From Moraxellaceae bacterium AER2_44_116 (GTDB lineage: Bacteria; Pseudomonadota; Gammaproteobacteria; Pseudomonadales; Moraxellaceae): 64,000 bases of DNA. The stretch's first letter is position 1. The number at the start of each line of letters is the position of its first letter. The DNA lies in the NCBI GenBank assembly GCA_006546595.1, contig VIAD01000013.1:1-64000 (forward strand). Reading direction: 5' to 3'. The position numbers and the translations under genes are program-made. The notes under the pieces are model-generated. The model did no database searches. It was not told the DNA's origin and saw only the letters and a list, made by a program, of their open reading frames with translations. Of this stretch, positions 56,218 through 64,000 are shown in pieces.

Positions 56218-57339
56218 ATGATTGAGTTTTCCACTTTGGTTGCCCAAGGTCAGGCGTGGCTATTTATTCCTAGTGCCATTCTGTTGGGCGCACTGCATGG
56301 CCTTGAGCCTGGCCACTCTAAAACGATGATGGCGGCCTTTATTGTCGCTATTCGTGGCACGGTAAAACAGGCGGTATTACTGGGACTGTCAGCGACGTTA
56401 TCGCATACGGCGGTTGTCTGGTTGGTTGCTATCGTGGGTATGTATTATTTTGGCGGTCATTGGAATGCTGAAACCACAGAACCGTATTTTCAGATTGTCT
56501 CCGCTGTGTTAATCATCGCTATTGCCGCATGGATGATGCTACGAAACTGGCATTATGGCCGTCTTGCCGACAACCATGAGCATGGCCATGACCACCATCA
56601 TCACGATGAGTCGCGGATTATTGATACAGGACATGGTGTATTGCGTCTAGAAATATTTGAACAGGATATACCCCCGTGTTTTCGTATTCATGCCGAATCT
56701 TCGGATGCCTTGAAAGGTGTCACGGCAGAGATGCTGTCTTTAACCACCGAGCGCGCCAATGGCAGTCTGCAAACCTTCAAATTCCAACGTCAACAAGATT
56801 TTTTTCAGTCGGTTGATGAAATCCCTGAGCCGCATGAATTCGTTGCCCGTCTGCAATTGAGTCACGGTCATCATAGTCACGATTTTGATGTCGAATTTGT
56901 TGAGCATGGCCATGCCCACGCGCTGACGGATTTACAAACGCTGGATACAGCGGAAACAGGTTATCAAGACCCGCATGAACTGGCTCATGCCAACGATATT
57001 CGTCGCCGCTTTGCCCATCAGGATGTCACTACAGGGCAAATCGTGATGTTTGGTTTGACGGGAGGTTTGATTCCCTGCCCTGCCGCTATTACCGTGTTGT
57101 TGCTTTGTCTGCAATTAAAACAAGTAAGCCTTGGCGCGACATTGGTACTAAGTTTTAGTGTGGGATTGGCGTTAACAATGGTTGCCTCTGGCACATTAGC
57201 GGCACTCAGCGTTAAGCATGTATCAAAACGCTGGCAGGGTTTTGGGGCAATTGCTCGTTACGCGCCGTATTTTTCGGGTGGTTTGATTACGCTAATGGGT
57301 TTATACATTGGCTATCGGGGCTTTGTGTCACTGGTTTGA
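56218..57339 (+). CDS. rcnA: RcnA-like nickel/cobalt exporter
   Basis: A 373-residue membrane protein of the RcnA/NiCoT-related group: GALHGLEPGHSKTMMAAF near residues 22-39, a histidine-rich loop (EHGHDHHHHDES, about 120-132), a long cytoplasmic or periplasmic insertion with more histidines, and conserved GLTGGLIPCPAAITVL. It exports Ni and Co. It starts 12 bases after rcnR and is co-transcribed with it. Confidence 0.9.
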   Translation: MIEFSTLVAQGQAWLFIPSAILLGALHGLEPGHSKTMMAAFIVAIRGTVKQAVLLGLSATLSHTAVVWLVAIVGMYYFGGHWNAETTEPYFQIVSAVLIIAIAAWMMLRNWHYGRLADNHEHGHDHHHHDESRIIDTGHGVLRLEIFEQDIPPCFRIHAESSDALKGVTAEMLSLTTERANGSLQTFKFQRQQDFFQSVDEIPEPHEFVARLQLSHGHHSHDFDVEFVEHGHAHALTDLQTLDTAETGYQDPHELAHANDIRRRFAHQDVTTGQIVMFGLTGGLIPCPAAITVLLLCLQLKQVSLGATLVLSFSVGLALTMVASGTLAALSVKHVSKRWQGFGAIARYAPYFSGGLITLMGLYIGYRGFVSLV

Positions 57340-57373
57340 TATGAATATAGTGTCATAAGACGGGAAAGATACG

Positions 57374-57703
57374 ATGGAACTGTTGAAGACAACGGGACTC
57401 TTTTTTGTCACGGCACTGGCCGAGATTCTGGGCTGTTATTTACCGTGGCTATGGTTACGCCAGCAGGGGTCAGTGTGGTTACTCGTTCCTGCCACATTCA
57501 GTTTAATCGCCTTTGTCTGGTTATTAACGCTACACCCTGCGGCCAGTGGCCGCGTCTATGCCGCTTATGGTGGTGTGTATGTGGCCACGGCATTAGCTTG
57601 GTTGTATTGGGTTGACGGTGTAAAGCTCAGTGCTTGGGATATGGTCGGTGCTGGTTTCGCTTTACTGGGTATGGCGATTATTACAATGGGCTGGGGTAAA
57701 TAG
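57374..57703 (+). CDS. YnfA/UPF0060-family membrane protein
   Basis: A 109-residue protein with four membrane segments and the UPF0060 pattern GLFFVTALAEILGCYLPW, ASGRVYAAYGGVYVATALAWLYWVDG. It belongs to the small transporters related to SMR proteins. The substrate is not known from the sequence. It follows rcnA by 34 bp and may share its transcript. Confidence 0.88.
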   Translation: MELLKTTGLFFVTALAEILGCYLPWLWLRQQGSVWLLVPATFSLIAFVWLLTLHPAASGRVYAAYGGVYVATALAWLYWVDGVKLSAWDMVGAGFALLGMAIITMGWGK

Positions 57704-57750
57704 CGCATCGGTATTCACCGCAAAGAATACTGATGCGCTCTAGCATATCG

Positions 57751-58614
57751 CTAATGCGGCAAAGACTTGCCCATATCGGCGGCGGCAATAGCATTACCCG
57801 TACTTTCGTAAGCTTGTCGCCATTGATGGTAAGTTTCCATTTGTCCTTCCTGCCACGGATGAAAGTCAGGACGGTAATACGATAAATAAGATGGCAACAA
57901 GGAGTGCATCAAGCCTTGTGGGCCATATAACCAGCGCAACCCATTCGCCCACATTCGCGTCCTTTCCCAGCCGCTAAAACCATCAACACGCAGCATCTCG
58001 TCCATGAACAGATGCACAGAGAGCGGAAAGGATACTGTTTCATAGGCCATCGTCAAAATACGAGTCAAATATCCCGCCTTGGCCACTTGTTGCAGCACAT
58101 CAAAAGCAACGGCTTTGTGCTCAATCTCTTCAACGCCATGCCAATACAATAACGCCCGCATCCGAGGGTCAGAGTCACGCTGAATATCATCCCGCGTCCA
58201 GATATGCGAAATAATAGCCGTCATGTGTTCAGCCGCAGCGGTATTGGCCAGATTCACTGATGCAGGCAAATACTTGCTAACAAAATTCAGGTAGCCGCGC
58301 ATCGCCTGCTCAAACTTATCGACATTAATACCTTGCGCTTTTAGCCGATCATTAAACAGACCATGTGCGATGCTGTGTTGCGCTTCCTGATAGATAAAAT
58401 CGCTGACGGCTTGCTTCATATCTGGATCGGTAATTTGCTCACGATAAGCCCGCACGGAACGAATAAAGTATTTTTCCCCTTCAGGAAACATCGTTGACAT
58501 GGCATCAAAAAAACGAGTTTTGAACGGATCGCCTGCAAACCAGTATTTGGGCAAGCTGTCATCAAAGCCAAAGTCAGGGGCTTTACGTTGGATAATGTTT
58601 GGAATGTCCATCAT
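57751..58614 (-). CDS. Metal-dependent hydrolase-family protein, ferritin-like
   Basis: A 287-residue protein of the Metal_hydrol family (PF10118). Possible iron-binding residues are in YQEAQHSIAHG (about 90-100) and GVEEIEHKAVAFD (about 165-177), with a conserved FPEGEKYFI block near the start. Members have a ferritin-like helical fold; the substrate is unknown. It is the last gene of a leftward set with the ArsR-rhodanese regulator. Start at ATG 58614 or the adjacent ATG. Confidence 0.75.
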   Translation of the reverse strand: MMDIPNIIQRKAPDFGFDDSLPKYWFAGDPFKTRFFDAMSTMFPEGEKYFIRSVRAYREQITDPDMKQAVSDFIYQEAQHSIAHGLFNDRLKAQGINVDKFEQAMRGYLNFVSKYLPASVNLANTAAAEHMTAIISHIWTRDDIQRDSDPRMRALLYWHGVEEIEHKAVAFDVLQQVAKAGYLTRILTMAYETVSFPLSVHLFMDEMLRVDGFSGWERTRMWANGLRWLYGPQGLMHSLLPSYLSYYRPDFHPWQEGQMETYHQWRQAYESTGNAIAAADMGKSLPH

Positions 58615-58640
58615 GAACTCTACAATAAAACAGGCTGAGG

Positions 58641-59030
58641 CTAGACTGCATTGATATTTGGAAACTCAAGGCGAACAAAATCCGTTAGTCTGGACTGCAA
58701 CACATCCAACGAAGGAATTTCTTCGAAATCCTTGGCACTCAATACTGTCGCTTTCAGTTGCTTGCCTTCATGTAACAGCACCGCAGGCCACACCATAGAC
58801 GATTTTCCGTACTGACGCTGGTACTCATCACGATGCAAATACTCCGTCGGAACACCCAGTGACTGGATAAAAGCCAGCCAGCCTTTATTGAGTGAAGTAC
58901 CATCATAAATGATGCCACACAGTTGATAGGTATCGGGTGAGATCCGTTTATGCAGATAGTGCATAACACCATTGATTAAACCGCTGTCACCGTTATAAAC
59001 AAAAATCAGTTTTTTCGCTTGCGGGGACAT
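58641..59030 (-). CDS. Conserved hypothetical protein with YNGDSG motif
   Basis: A 129-residue protein. It starts KLIFVYNGDSGLINGVMHYLHK, a strand-turn-helix like the start of thioredoxin-fold proteins of the DCC type, but without their cysteine pair. The ATG at 59030 has GGAG eight bases upstream. It lies in the sulfur/metal set between the ArsR-rhodanese gene and the metal hydrolase. No firm function. Confidence 0.55.
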   Translation of the reverse strand: MSPQAKKLIFVYNGDSGLINGVMHYLHKRISPDTYQLCGIIYDGTSLNKGWLAFIQSLGVPTEYLHRDEYQRQYGKSSMVWPAVLLHEGKQLKATVLSAKDFEEIPSLDVLQSRLTDFVRLEFPNINAV

Positions 59031-59067
59031 AGTGGACACTCCAAATACAAAACATAAGAAAAGATAA

Positions 59068-59736
59068 TTATTCAGGCACGACCTGCCAGTGCGGGTCAGC
59101 AATCCAGTCTGCCGCGCCTTTGCGCCATTGGTAGGCTTGATAACCCTCTTCCTCTAGCAATTTGACAGCATCAATTGACCACGCGCAAAACGGCCCACGA
59201 CAATAAGCAATGACAGGTTTGTCTTTAGGAATTTGATTCAGGCGCGAACGTAACTCAGCTAACGGGATAGAACGGGCGAAAGGCAAATGCTGCTGGGCAT
59301 ATTCGACGATTGGCCGTACATCAATTACCGTCACTTCGCCGCGCTGAGCTTTACGCCACAAGGTTTCGCTATCGGTTTCTGTCCACGGTTCTGACGAAGC
59401 GGACAATTCTTTCAACGAATGCTGTAGCTCCAATAACCGATCTTCGGCCACAGTTCGCATCATCACTAATAAACCTGCCACTTCTGGGCAGGAAATACGG
59501 TAAATGACCTGTTTGCCTTGCTTTTCTGTTTCCACCAGATGTGCCAGCCGTAGTTCCTTCAAATGAGCACTAGCCAGTTTCATACTAATGCCCGCTTCGT
59601 TGGCCAGTGTCTCCACCGACTTGGGCGACTGGCATAGCAGCTCGACCAACTCCAGCCGCTTGGCATTGGCCATGCCCTTCACCAAACGGCCTACCTGCTC
59701 ATACAACATGTCTTTTAAGAGACGACGACTATTCAT
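59068..59736 (-). CDS. ArsR-family regulator fused to a rhodanese domain
   Basis: A fusion protein of about 222 residues. The N-terminal 95 residues are a winged-helix ArsR repressor (GMANAKRLELVELLCQSPKSVETLANEAGISMKLASAHLKEL). The rest is a rhodanese domain with active-site loop YCRGPFCAWS (about 185). Such fusions sense or handle sulfane sulfur. It is divergent from an MBL-fold gene, and an inverted repeat at 59782-59801 lies between them. An ATG at 59736 is chosen over a GTG at 59763. Confidence 0.88.
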   Translation of the reverse strand: MNSRRLLKDMLYEQVGRLVKGMANAKRLELVELLCQSPKSVETLANEAGISMKLASAHLKELRLAHLVETEKQGKQVIYRISCPEVAGLLVMMRTVAEDRLLELQHSLKELSASSEPWTETDSETLWRKAQRGEVTVIDVRPIVEYAQQHLPFARSIPLAELRSRLNQIPKDKPVIAYCRGPFCAWSIDAVKLLEEEGYQAYQWRKGAADWIADPHWQVVPE

Positions 59737-59781
59737 GCAAAAGTTCTCGGATAGTGTTGACAACGGCCTTGTTAAACATTC

Positions 59782-59801
59782 TAATAATCTTTAGATTGTT
59801 A
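59782..59801. promoter_or_regulatory. ArsR-type operator in the divergent region
   Basis: Inverted repeat TAATAATCT-TT-AGATTGTTA with one mismatch, in the 108-bp gap between the ArsR-rhodanese gene and the MBL gene. Likely bound by the ArsR protein. Confidence 0.55.
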
Positions 59802-59844
59802 TTCAATAGCTAATTTTCAAGGCCTCAGCCATTAGGAGACAACC

Positions 59845-60591
59845 ATGTTTTTTAAACAACGTGTGAATGATGACGCGTCTATTTCCTATATTTTTGGTTG
59901 CGGCGGGCATGGCAAGGCGGTTGCGGTTGACGTGCTGGCAGGTGATGAGCCGTGGTTTATCGAACAGGCGCGCCAGCTCAATGTCAGCATTACTCATGTG
60001 ATTGATACCCACATTCATGCCGATCATCTATCGGGTGGACGACGCTTGGCAGAACTGGCAGAGGGTGTTTATGCCCTGCATGAAAGCAATATCGGTAAAA
60101 CCCGTTTTAGCTTTACGCCGCTGACAGATGGTGAGTTATTGTCAGTCGGCAATACCCAAATCACCGTTTTGCATACGCCAGGTCATACGGAAGACAGCAT
60201 TTGCCTGTTGGTCACTGATTTACGCCGTGGAGATGCTCCGTGGTTTATCGTCACGGGAGACACCCTCTTCGTCGGCGCTGTAGGTCGCCCAGACTTGGCA
60301 GGCCGTGAGCAGGAAATGGCTGCCCGCCTGTGGCACAGCCTGCATAACAAAGTGCTGAATCTAGCAGACGAGCTGGAAATCTTTCCAGGCCATCAAGCAG
60401 GTAGTCTGTGTGGAGCTGGATTATCGGGCAAACCCAGTTCAACCATCGCTTTTGAGAAACGCTGGAATCCTTTATTAACCCTGAGTCAGGCCGAGTTTAT
60501 TGCCACGCTCACCCAGAATTCACCAGCCCGCCCTGACAATATGGACGAGGTAATTGCGGCCAATCTTGGGCATGTGGCTATACCGTCGTGA
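59845..60591 (+). CDS. MBL-fold metallohydrolase (persulfide dioxygenase/glyoxalase II-like)
   Basis: A 248-residue metallo-beta-lactamase-fold protein. The metal motif HIHADHLSGG (56-65) is followed by HTPGHTEDSIC and GDTLFVGAVGRPDL. This arrangement is shared by persulfide dioxygenases and glyoxalase II. Given the ArsR-rhodanese neighbour, a role in sulfane-sulfur oxidation is likely. It overlaps the next gene (GTGA). Confidence 0.82.
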   Translation: MFFKQRVNDDASISYIFGCGGHGKAVAVDVLAGDEPWFIEQARQLNVSITHVIDTHIHADHLSGGRRLAELAEGVYALHESNIGKTRFSFTPLTDGELLSVGNTQITVLHTPGHTEDSICLLVTDLRRGDAPWFIVTGDTLFVGAVGRPDLAGREQEMAARLWHSLHNKVLNLADELEIFPGHQAGSLCGAGLSGKPSSTIAFEKRWNPLLTLSQAEFIATLTQNSPARPDNMDEVIAANLGHVAIPS

Positions 60592-61847
60592 CTATTTCAT
60601 CTGTGCCTATCCAACTAGGCTTAAAAGCCAATTTGACGCAGTTCAGCCTACTGGTGCTAGTTAATGCCTTTGTCGGGGCAATGGTGGGTATGGAGCGTTC
60701 CATTCTGCCGACGATGGCAGAGCACGAGTTTCATCTGGTTGCCCATAGTGCCATTCTGGCGTTTATTGTCGTGTTCGGCATATCCAAGGCATTAACCAAT
60801 TATTTTGCGGGACGCTTTTCAGACACTTACGGACGCAAGACCATTTTGATAGCGGGTTGGCTGGTTGCTGCGCCTGTGCCTTTTTTATTAATGTGGGCAC
60901 CATCTTGGAACTGGGTGCTGGTCGCTAATCTGTTTTTAGGTGTTAGCCAAGGGTTAACGTGGTCAACCACGGTTATTATGAAGATTGATCTGGCTGGCCC
61001 ACGCAACCGTGGTCTGGCGATGGGTATCAACGAGTTTGCGGGCTACTTTGCCGTAGGTGCCGCCGCACTTGCTACAGGCTGGATAGCGGCGAACTACGGC
61101 TTGCGCCCACAACCGTTTTATCTGGGTGTCGGCTTTGTTGTCGCGGGCTTGTTATTGTCGGTATTTGCCATCCGTGAAACTCGTCAATATGCCCGCCATG
61201 AAGCAGCGCAACGACCCGCTAACACATCAACTACCCCCTTATCGCCAAAAGAAATTTTCTGGCTGACCAGTTTTCGGGATCGCAACTTGTCATCCATCAG
61301 TCAGACGGGCTTGGTCAACAACCTCAATGATGGCATGGCGTGGGGCTTGTTCCCGCTGGTCTTTGCCGCAGCGGGTATGAGTCTGACGCAGATTGGCTGG
61401 CTGGCCGCACTCTATCCCGCTGTCTGGGGTATCTGTCAACTGGTGACGGGTGGCTTGTCCGACCGTATTGGCCGTAAAGAACTGATTGTGTCTGGCATGT
61501 GGTTGCAGGCGATTGCGATTGTCGTCATCACCATGACCTCGCAATTTTCTGGTTTTGCCTTGGGCGCGGTGCTGTTGGGTATTGGTACAGCGATGGTTTA
61601 CCCAACCTTGCTCGCCGCGATGGGAGATGTAGTTGATCCTACTTGGCGAGCTTCGGCGGTAGGTGTTTACCGACTGTGGCGTGATTTAGGGTATGCCGTG
61701 GGCGCGCTGCTGTCTGGATTGGTTGCGGACACCTTTGGTGTTATGAGTGCGATGTGGCTGGTTGCAGCTTTGACGTTTTTGTCTGGTTTGATTTCATGGT
61801 TGCGGATGAAGGAAACACATCGGGTAAAAACGAGAGAGCCTTTGTAG
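60588..61847 (+). CDS. MFS transporter
   Basis: A 419-residue major facilitator with 12 predicted membrane segments. The loop 2-3 motif is GRFSDTYGRKTILIAGW and its second-half copy GGLSDRIGRKELIVSG. The start GTG at 60588 overlaps the MBL stop, so the pair is coupled. Substrate unknown; export of a sulfur compound is plausible from context. Confidence 0.88.
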   Translation: MTISSVPIQLGLKANLTQFSLLVLVNAFVGAMVGMERSILPTMAEHEFHLVAHSAILAFIVVFGISKALTNYFAGRFSDTYGRKTILIAGWLVAAPVPFLLMWAPSWNWVLVANLFLGVSQGLTWSTTVIMKIDLAGPRNRGLAMGINEFAGYFAVGAAALATGWIAANYGLRPQPFYLGVGFVVAGLLLSVFAIRETRQYARHEAAQRPANTSTTPLSPKEIFWLTSFRDRNLSSISQTGLVNNLNDGMAWGLFPLVFAAAGMSLTQIGWLAALYPAVWGICQLVTGGLSDRIGRKELIVSGMWLQAIAIVVITMTSQFSGFALGAVLLGIGTAMVYPTLLAAMGDVVDPTWRASAVGVYRLWRDLGYAVGALLSGLVADTFGVMSAMWLVAALTFLSGLISWLRMKETHRVKTREPL

Positions 61848-61955
61848 CTCCCACATCTAAGGATAAGCACTGTCAGCAACATTTTATGTAAAGCTAACAG
61901 TGCATTAAGAGGCTGGCCAATACCATGACCAACCTCTTCTGCAAATCTTCTGAGT

Positions 61956-62729
61956 TCAGGTTTTTGCAACCAACCACACTTGACGAGATAACCAATCCCA
62001 CATCATCAATCCCATAGGCACCAAAATCAGCGAGTACGTGAGCCAGACCCCATATTCACCACCTGGGCCATAAGCTTCGGTGGCATTATGCCAGTAGGTA
62101 TTATCGAGAACAGGTATGGCTCCCGCCTCAGAAAACTCATGGAAGGCATAAATAACGAGTTGCACTGAAAACACCACCAAGAATGCTCCCGTCACACGGA
62201 ACAACAAACCGACATTCACTCGTTGCCCATAACGGCTCCATAACCATGCCAACCCAGCAGCCAGACCAAACCCGCCAACGGCACTGGCAGCAAGGCTTAA
62301 ACCACTGGCGGTACTGGCCAGCGCCGCGATGAGCGTCGCCGCTTCTACACCTTCTCGCCCCACCATAAAGACGGCAAAAAAGAAGACACTCCACCAGACC
62401 GCACGAAGCTTACCTTCAGTCAGCGTGGTAAGGTGTTGACGAATCTCTTGAGACATTTTCTTGCCATGCCGCGTCATGTGAATCACGCAACTAATGATAA
62501 GCATTGCTGCCGCAAGTGCGAGCCAGCCTTCCCACACAGGTGATAATGCGCCTGTCCGTGCCAGATAAACGCCTAACGCAGCTGAGCCTGCAACAGCCGT
62601 TATTGCGCCCGAAAACAATGGCCTGAGTAACACGGCATTGTCCGTTTTGCGTAGAAACGCCATCGCTATCGAAATAATCAGCAGAGCCTCTAGCCCTTCT
62701 CGGAACGTGGTCATGAATATCGCTAGCAT
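61956..62729 (-). CDS. FTR1-family iron permease (EfeU-like)
   Basis: A 257-residue membrane protein with seven segments and the two iron-transport REXXE motifs: REGLE (10-14) and REGVE (about 123-127). It imports iron, usually ferric or ferrous iron after oxidation. The ATG at 62729 has AGGAGA nine bases upstream. The usual partners EfeO and EfeB are absent. A Fur box upstream of the gene set (63337) suggests iron regulation. Confidence 0.88.
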   Translation of the reverse strand: MLAIFMTTFREGLEALLIISIAMAFLRKTDNAVLLRPLFSGAITAVAGSAALGVYLARTGALSPVWEGWLALAAAMLIISCVIHMTRHGKKMSQEIRQHLTTLTEGKLRAVWWSVFFFAVFMVGREGVEAATLIAALASTASGLSLAASAVGGFGLAAGLAWLWSRYGQRVNVGLLFRVTGAFLVVFSVQLVIYAFHEFSEAGAIPVLDNTYWHNATEAYGPGGEYGVWLTYSLILVPMGLMMWDWLSRQVWLVAKT

Positions 62730-62842
62730 GGCTCAATCTCCTGTAAACCACTGGATGCCAAACGACAGAGTTGCTGTTGCACGCCACTACCAAGAGGCAT
62801 GGCGAGCTTTAAAACGAGGATATAGCAGGTAAAACGCATCAT
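62723..62842 (-). CDS. Possible small protein before the iron permease gene
   Basis: A 39-codon frame (MMRFTCYILVLKLAMPLG...) from ATG 62842 with GAGAG upstream. It ends in TAG inside the first codons of the FTR1 gene, so it could couple translation to it. The start has the look of a short hydrophobic segment. Coding is not certain. Confidence 0.35.
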   Translation of the reverse strand: MMRFTCYILVLKLAMPLGSGVQQQLCRLASSGLQEIEPC

Positions 62843-62900
62843 ATTTTTCTCTCAAAGATACAAAAAATCGAAAAGGTATTCGTTAGTTATTCAAGAGATA

Positions 62901-63314
62901 TTAATGACGCATCACCATCGTATGCCTGAGAAAAGGCAAAGAGTTACGACAAATAGGAGCAGGGAGAGGTATGCGATGATGCAAGCGTGTTAAAGACAGA
63001 CACCAAATGGCAAACCATACCCATAAAGACAAGGAAATTATCGGGAGTTTATCCAGCTCAGCATTCAAACCACTCTTCCCTTCATCATCACAGGGAACCG
63101 TCAACGTATGATTCACGGCATGAGCCACATGGTCAGAGGCGTAATCCTTGCTATGGTCATGAATAACCCATTCGACGCTTTGACCTTTATCCTCAACCAC
63201 AAATTGATGACCATGACTGCCAAGCCAGAGCATGGGAAGCCAGTTAAACAATCCTATAACCACCAAAAAATACGCAGGCAACAACACACCTAGCACGAGA
63301 GCCATATGGTGCAT
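62901..63314 (-). CDS. Histidine-rich membrane protein of the iron permease operon
   Basis: A 137-residue protein with hydrophobic segments (LVLGVLLPAYFLVVIGLFNWLPMLWLG and LSLWVWFAIWCLSL) around a histidine-rich polar loop (VIHDHSKDYASDHVAHAVNH). It follows a Fur-type box by 22 bases and precedes the FTR1 gene. Metal handling in the periplasm is likely. Family not recognised. Confidence 0.5.
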   Translation of the reverse strand: MHHMALVLGVLLPAYFLVVIGLFNWLPMLWLGSHGHQFVVEDKGQSVEWVIHDHSKDYASDHVAHAVNHTLTVPCDDEGKSGLNAELDKLPIISLSLWVWFAIWCLSLTRLHHRIPLPAPICRNSLPFLRHTMVMRH

Positions 63315-63336
63315 AAAAAAACTGACTCATTGCTAA

Positions 63337-63351
63337 TGAGAATGATTATCA
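63337..63351 (-). promoter_or_regulatory. Fur box
   Basis: TGAGAATGATTATCA matches the 7-1-7 Fur consensus TGATAATNATTATCA at all but one position. It lies 22 bp before the gene at 63314, so the FTR1 set should be repressed by Fur in iron-rich conditions. Confidence 0.75.
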
Positions 63352-63411
63352 GTCATAAAGAGGTGTATTGTCACGTTGTTTTTACATATCCATGATGCCA
63401 ACTTGCTTGAC

Positions 63412-63837
63412 TCACGACTTCTTGGCGATCACCAGCAGACCTGCAACAATTAATGCCGCGCCAGTCATCATCCGCAGGGTAATCACTTCTTTCAGCAACA
63501 GACTGGCTAACACGATAGCAACGACGACACTGCCTTTGTCAATAAGAGCTACCGTCGCCACATCGCCAACTTTGAGTGCCTTGTAATAAAAAATCCACGA
63601 GATCGTCGTGGTAACACCTGACAATCCCAGCCACACCAGATTCATGCGTCCAACGGCTGGTAACTCCTGCATTGACACACTGAAGGCGGCAAACCCCAAC
63701 ACAAACAGGCTGACAAACAGTGTACGGATCGTCAGACCCAGCTCACCAGAAATACCCGCCAGCCCCATCTTGGCAATAACCAACGTAAAGCCTGCAAAAG
63801 CCATTGAGATAAAGGCGTAAGCAATCCATTTCTCCAT
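63412..63837 (-). CDS. EamA-family transporter, single-domain
   Basis: A 141-residue protein with about five membrane segments and one EamA/DMT repeat (GLSGVTTTISWIFYYKALKVGDVATVALIDKGSVVVAIVLA). It is half the usual length of EamA transporters, so it probably acts as a dimer, as seen in other short members. GGAGGG stands upstream of the ATG at 63837. Substrate unknown. Confidence 0.85.
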   Translation of the reverse strand: MEKWIAYAFISMAFAGFTLVIAKMGLAGISGELGLTIRTLFVSLFVLGFAAFSVSMQELPAVGRMNLVWLGLSGVTTTISWIFYYKALKVGDVATVALIDKGSVVVAIVLASLLLKEVITLRMMTGAALIVAGLLVIAKKS

Positions 63838-63872
63838 ATCACCCTCCTGACTGTTTTAATATCATCAATAAA

Positions 63873-64000
63873 CTATTGTTTGACCTTACTCAGGCTATCA
63901 TGCAGATAAGAAAATCCCCGACTTTTATCGCTAATGAATATCTGATCGTCACTCATGTGGGCACGAAAATACAAACCTTCTGACCCCATGAGTATGTCCA
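63873..64000 (-). CDS. C-terminal end of a gene continuing past the window
   Basis: An open minus-strand frame enters from the right edge (DILMGSEGLYFRAHMSDDQIF...) and ends with TAG at 63875-63873. About 41 codons are visible, without stops. The start and identity lie outside the window. Confidence 0.5.
   Translation of the reverse strand, partial: DILMGSEGLYFRAHMSDDQIFISDKSRGFSYLHDSLSKVKQ

Overview
The window looks like part of a large conjugative plasmid from a gammaproteobacterium of moderate GC content. I cannot name the genus with confidence. The evidence is a nearly complete F-type (MPF-F) mating apparatus, two unrelated replication initiators, anti-restriction and toxin-antitoxin genes, and a long metal-resistance tail. 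I see no ribosomal RNA, tRNA, housekeeping gene or recognisable transposase. The relaxase, the coupling protein and oriT are not here, so the plasmid continues beyond the window.

Layout. (1) 1-1.6 kb: a RepA replicon of the IncFII/IncI/IncL-M type, read leftward. It has a coupled leader peptide, an opposing antisense RNA with its own promoter and terminator, and a UUGGCG loop in the target. (2) 1.8-11.7 kb, minus strand: the second transfer block, dsbC-like, traW, traU, trbC, a TraN that appears divided over two genes, traG and small genes. (3) 11.8-30.2 kb: an accessory island between the two transfer blocks. It carries a GHKL ATPase, a type III restriction-modification system whose mod gene contains eight 7-bp repeats (a probable phase switch), a YhcG/DUF1016 nuclease with a small coupled upstream ORF and a relic of a second copy, a ~1-kb region that looks like a large structured RNA, a ~70-nt small RNA candidate, an ArdC antirestriction protein, a type II CBASS operon (patatin phospholipase, DncV-like synthase, Cap2, Cap3), and an unusual pair of tail-anchored proteins (LRAT/NlpC-like and XRE). 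(4) 30.2-43.7 kb, minus strand: the first transfer block, lytic transglycosylase, small protein, GspE-like ATPase, DsbA-like, OmpA-like lipoprotein, traL-E-K-B-V-pilin-C-trbI-S26 peptidase-traF-traH. (5) 43.8-46.6 kb: an iteron origin with a Rep_3 initiator, then a PemK/MazF-type toxin-antitoxin module. (6) 46.6-63.9 kb: metal resistance and stress genes: cadA/cadR, a czcI-B-A-DUF3240-C type RND efflux operon, rcnR/rcnA, ynfA, a sulfur-type ArsR-rhodanese/MBL/MFS cluster, a Fur-boxed FTR1 iron permease operon and an EamA transporter.

How it fits together. The transfer genes form two leftward transcripts whose promoter regions share a TTATTACTAATA-type motif. An 18-bp palindrome (AATTTAGCATGCTAAATT) occurs before the CBASS operon, after the CBASS-linked genes (in 16-bp form) and after the Rep_3 gene. 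It is a candidate operator or recombination site shared across the plasmid. The GHKL gene and ardC share a leader sequence and an almost identical terminator, which suggests common control, perhaps during establishment in a new host. The metal genes carry recognisable MerR, RcnR, ArsR and Fur-type control sites.
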